A stretch of 64,000 bases of DNA from JAJKIP01 sp037200685 (GTDB lineage: Bacteria > Bacteroidota > Bacteroidia > Chitinophagales > Chitinophagaceae). The stretch spans positions 186,001 through 250,000 of the forward strand of contig JBBCIG010000017.1 in NCBI GenBank assembly GCA_037200685.1, read 5' to 3'. Shown one piece after another: positions 63,306-64,000 of this stretch (positions within the stretch are counted from its first letter, which is position 1; each line of letters starts with the position of its first letter). The notes beneath the pieces were generated by a model. It did not search any database, was not told the DNA's origin, and worked only from the letters and a program-made list of their open reading frames with translations. The translations under genes and the position numbers were made by a program.

Positions 63306-64000
63306 TTAATCTGCTCCTTTTTTATGTCAAACAAAAGGTAACTGTGGGCAACCTGCGAAACGGGTTTAAATTCCTTTATCCAAATGTACTTATGCCCGCG
63401 GTGAAGATCAAGATACTCATTTATACCCAATAGCTGCTTTCCCGCGGCAGGTAATGTATCAGCAAGACGAACATCCGGGTGCTTGCGTAAGTATTCCTGC
63501 ATAAAAAAATTACTCTGGCCAAAATCGATGTTTGAATCGGCCATTATTTTGTATGCATCCTTTTGGCAATAAAAATTCATTGCTGTAAGCGATCAGGTTG
63601 GGGAAATAAAAATAAAAAGTAGCTACCGAATATAAAGCGAGAAATGATACCAGTATTTTTTTAGTACATAACCAATCCGCAATTTTCCTAACAGTACATA
63701 TAACAAAGGAAATATCATAATAATATGCCCTGATCCCAACTTGTGAATTGTAGAAGAAGTTAAAGTAAATTAAGAACCAGGCCATGACAGTGAGAAAAAC
63801 AAATTCTTTCTCAAAAAAGACCGTTTGTCGTTTTCGATAGCTCCATAGAAAGAATAAAAAACAAAGGATGACAGGAATAGGTGTTTTGAAAAATAAAACG
63901 ACAAAGTAATAATACCAGAAGCCTGTAACACTTTTTGATCCCAATATGTACCCATCTCCCCCGCTTTCAGGTTTACCCAATCCCATTTCATCGATATTCT
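63302..64000 (-). pseudogene. GT-C/ArnT-like membrane glycosyltransferase, 3' part, frameshifted (5' partial)
   Basis: The gene enters from beyond 64000, so only the C-terminal part is seen. Several transmembrane helices (YYYFVVLFFKTPIPVILCFL, FVFLTVMAWFLIYFNFFY, ILVSFLALYSVATFYFYF) precede a soluble tail IMADSNIDFGQSNFFMQEYL ending FDIKKEQIK. The frame jumps near 63561-63564: one extra A on the coding strand (run of four) turns LLPKDAYKIMADS into LLPKGCIQ. Further shifts near 63970 give competing frames. The layout fits a polyprenyl-phosphate-dependent glycosyltransferase working with the GT2 and DUF2304 proteins downstream. Confidence 0.7.

Noticed and set aside
1..64000. tRNA, rRNA or other known RNA genes
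   Set aside because: Both strands were scanned by eye for cloverleaf ends and conserved rRNA words; nothing convincing was found, though a short tRNA could be missed without a tool.

Overview
The window reads as chromosomal DNA of a Bacteroidota bacterium, most likely of the Chitinophagaceae/Sphingobacteriales type. Lineage-typical families support this: a carboxypeptidase-regulatory outer-membrane barrel paired with a GLPGLI protein, DUF4382, DUF1684, a CtlX-type hydrolase, many lipoproteins with short LxxC lipoboxes, and one good TTTG-N20-TAnnTTTG promoter. No rRNA, tRNA, CRISPR array, phage or transposase gene was recognised. Layout: 0-6 kb holds the end of a BNR-repeat protein, a lipoprotein, the frameshifted outer-membrane barrel with its GLPGLI partner, and a propeller lipoprotein. 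6-13.3 kb holds a VOC protein, a serine hydrolase, a frameshifted sialate O-acetylesterase, a repeat island and a badly frameshifted RND adaptor. 13.3-18 kb holds the intact RND pump and its outer-membrane channel. 18-31.6 kb is ordinary housekeeping and small-enzyme territory: NmrA-like protein, AraC regulator, YciI, SnoaL-like protein, LytS-type kinase, a Kunitz-domain lipoprotein, DinB, DUF4382, BrkB, a DUF6020-like membrane protein and CBM48. 32-39.6 kb has prolyl oligopeptidase, an arginine deiminase/CtlX/DUF1684 operon and a universal stress protein. 39.8-44.6 kb is a three-gene signalling operon (PAS histidine kinase, response regulator, REC-PAS-HisKA_3 kinase). 45-50.6 kb has lipoproteins, an alpha/beta hydrolase, pfkA and pyk. 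50.7-62.3 kb looks like a glycoside/3-keto-sugar catabolic region (DUF1080, cytochrome c, TIM-barrel isomerases, Gfo/Idh dehydrogenase, MFS transporter, GMC oxidoreductase and its subunit 3). 62.3-64 kb is the end of a glycosyltransferase/DUF2304 operon that leaves the window. Three things stand out. First, ORF-free islands are bracketed by inverted copies of a roughly 75-bp core repeat and filled with hairpins and MITE-like modules; about 15 core copies are scattered through the window. Second, a DUF559 endonuclease gene is bracketed by inverted C-rich repeats and sits exactly between the GMC oxidoreductase stop and the subunit-3 start. Third, a secreted lipoprotein carries an almost canonical BPTI/Kunitz domain. 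Frameshifts are concentrated in 2.3-13.3 kb, 50.7-58.8 kb and 63.1-63.6 kb. They are mostly single-base homopolymer indels in otherwise well-preserved proteins, so consensus errors are a serious alternative to real gene decay. All functional calls come from reading motifs by eye; no search was run.
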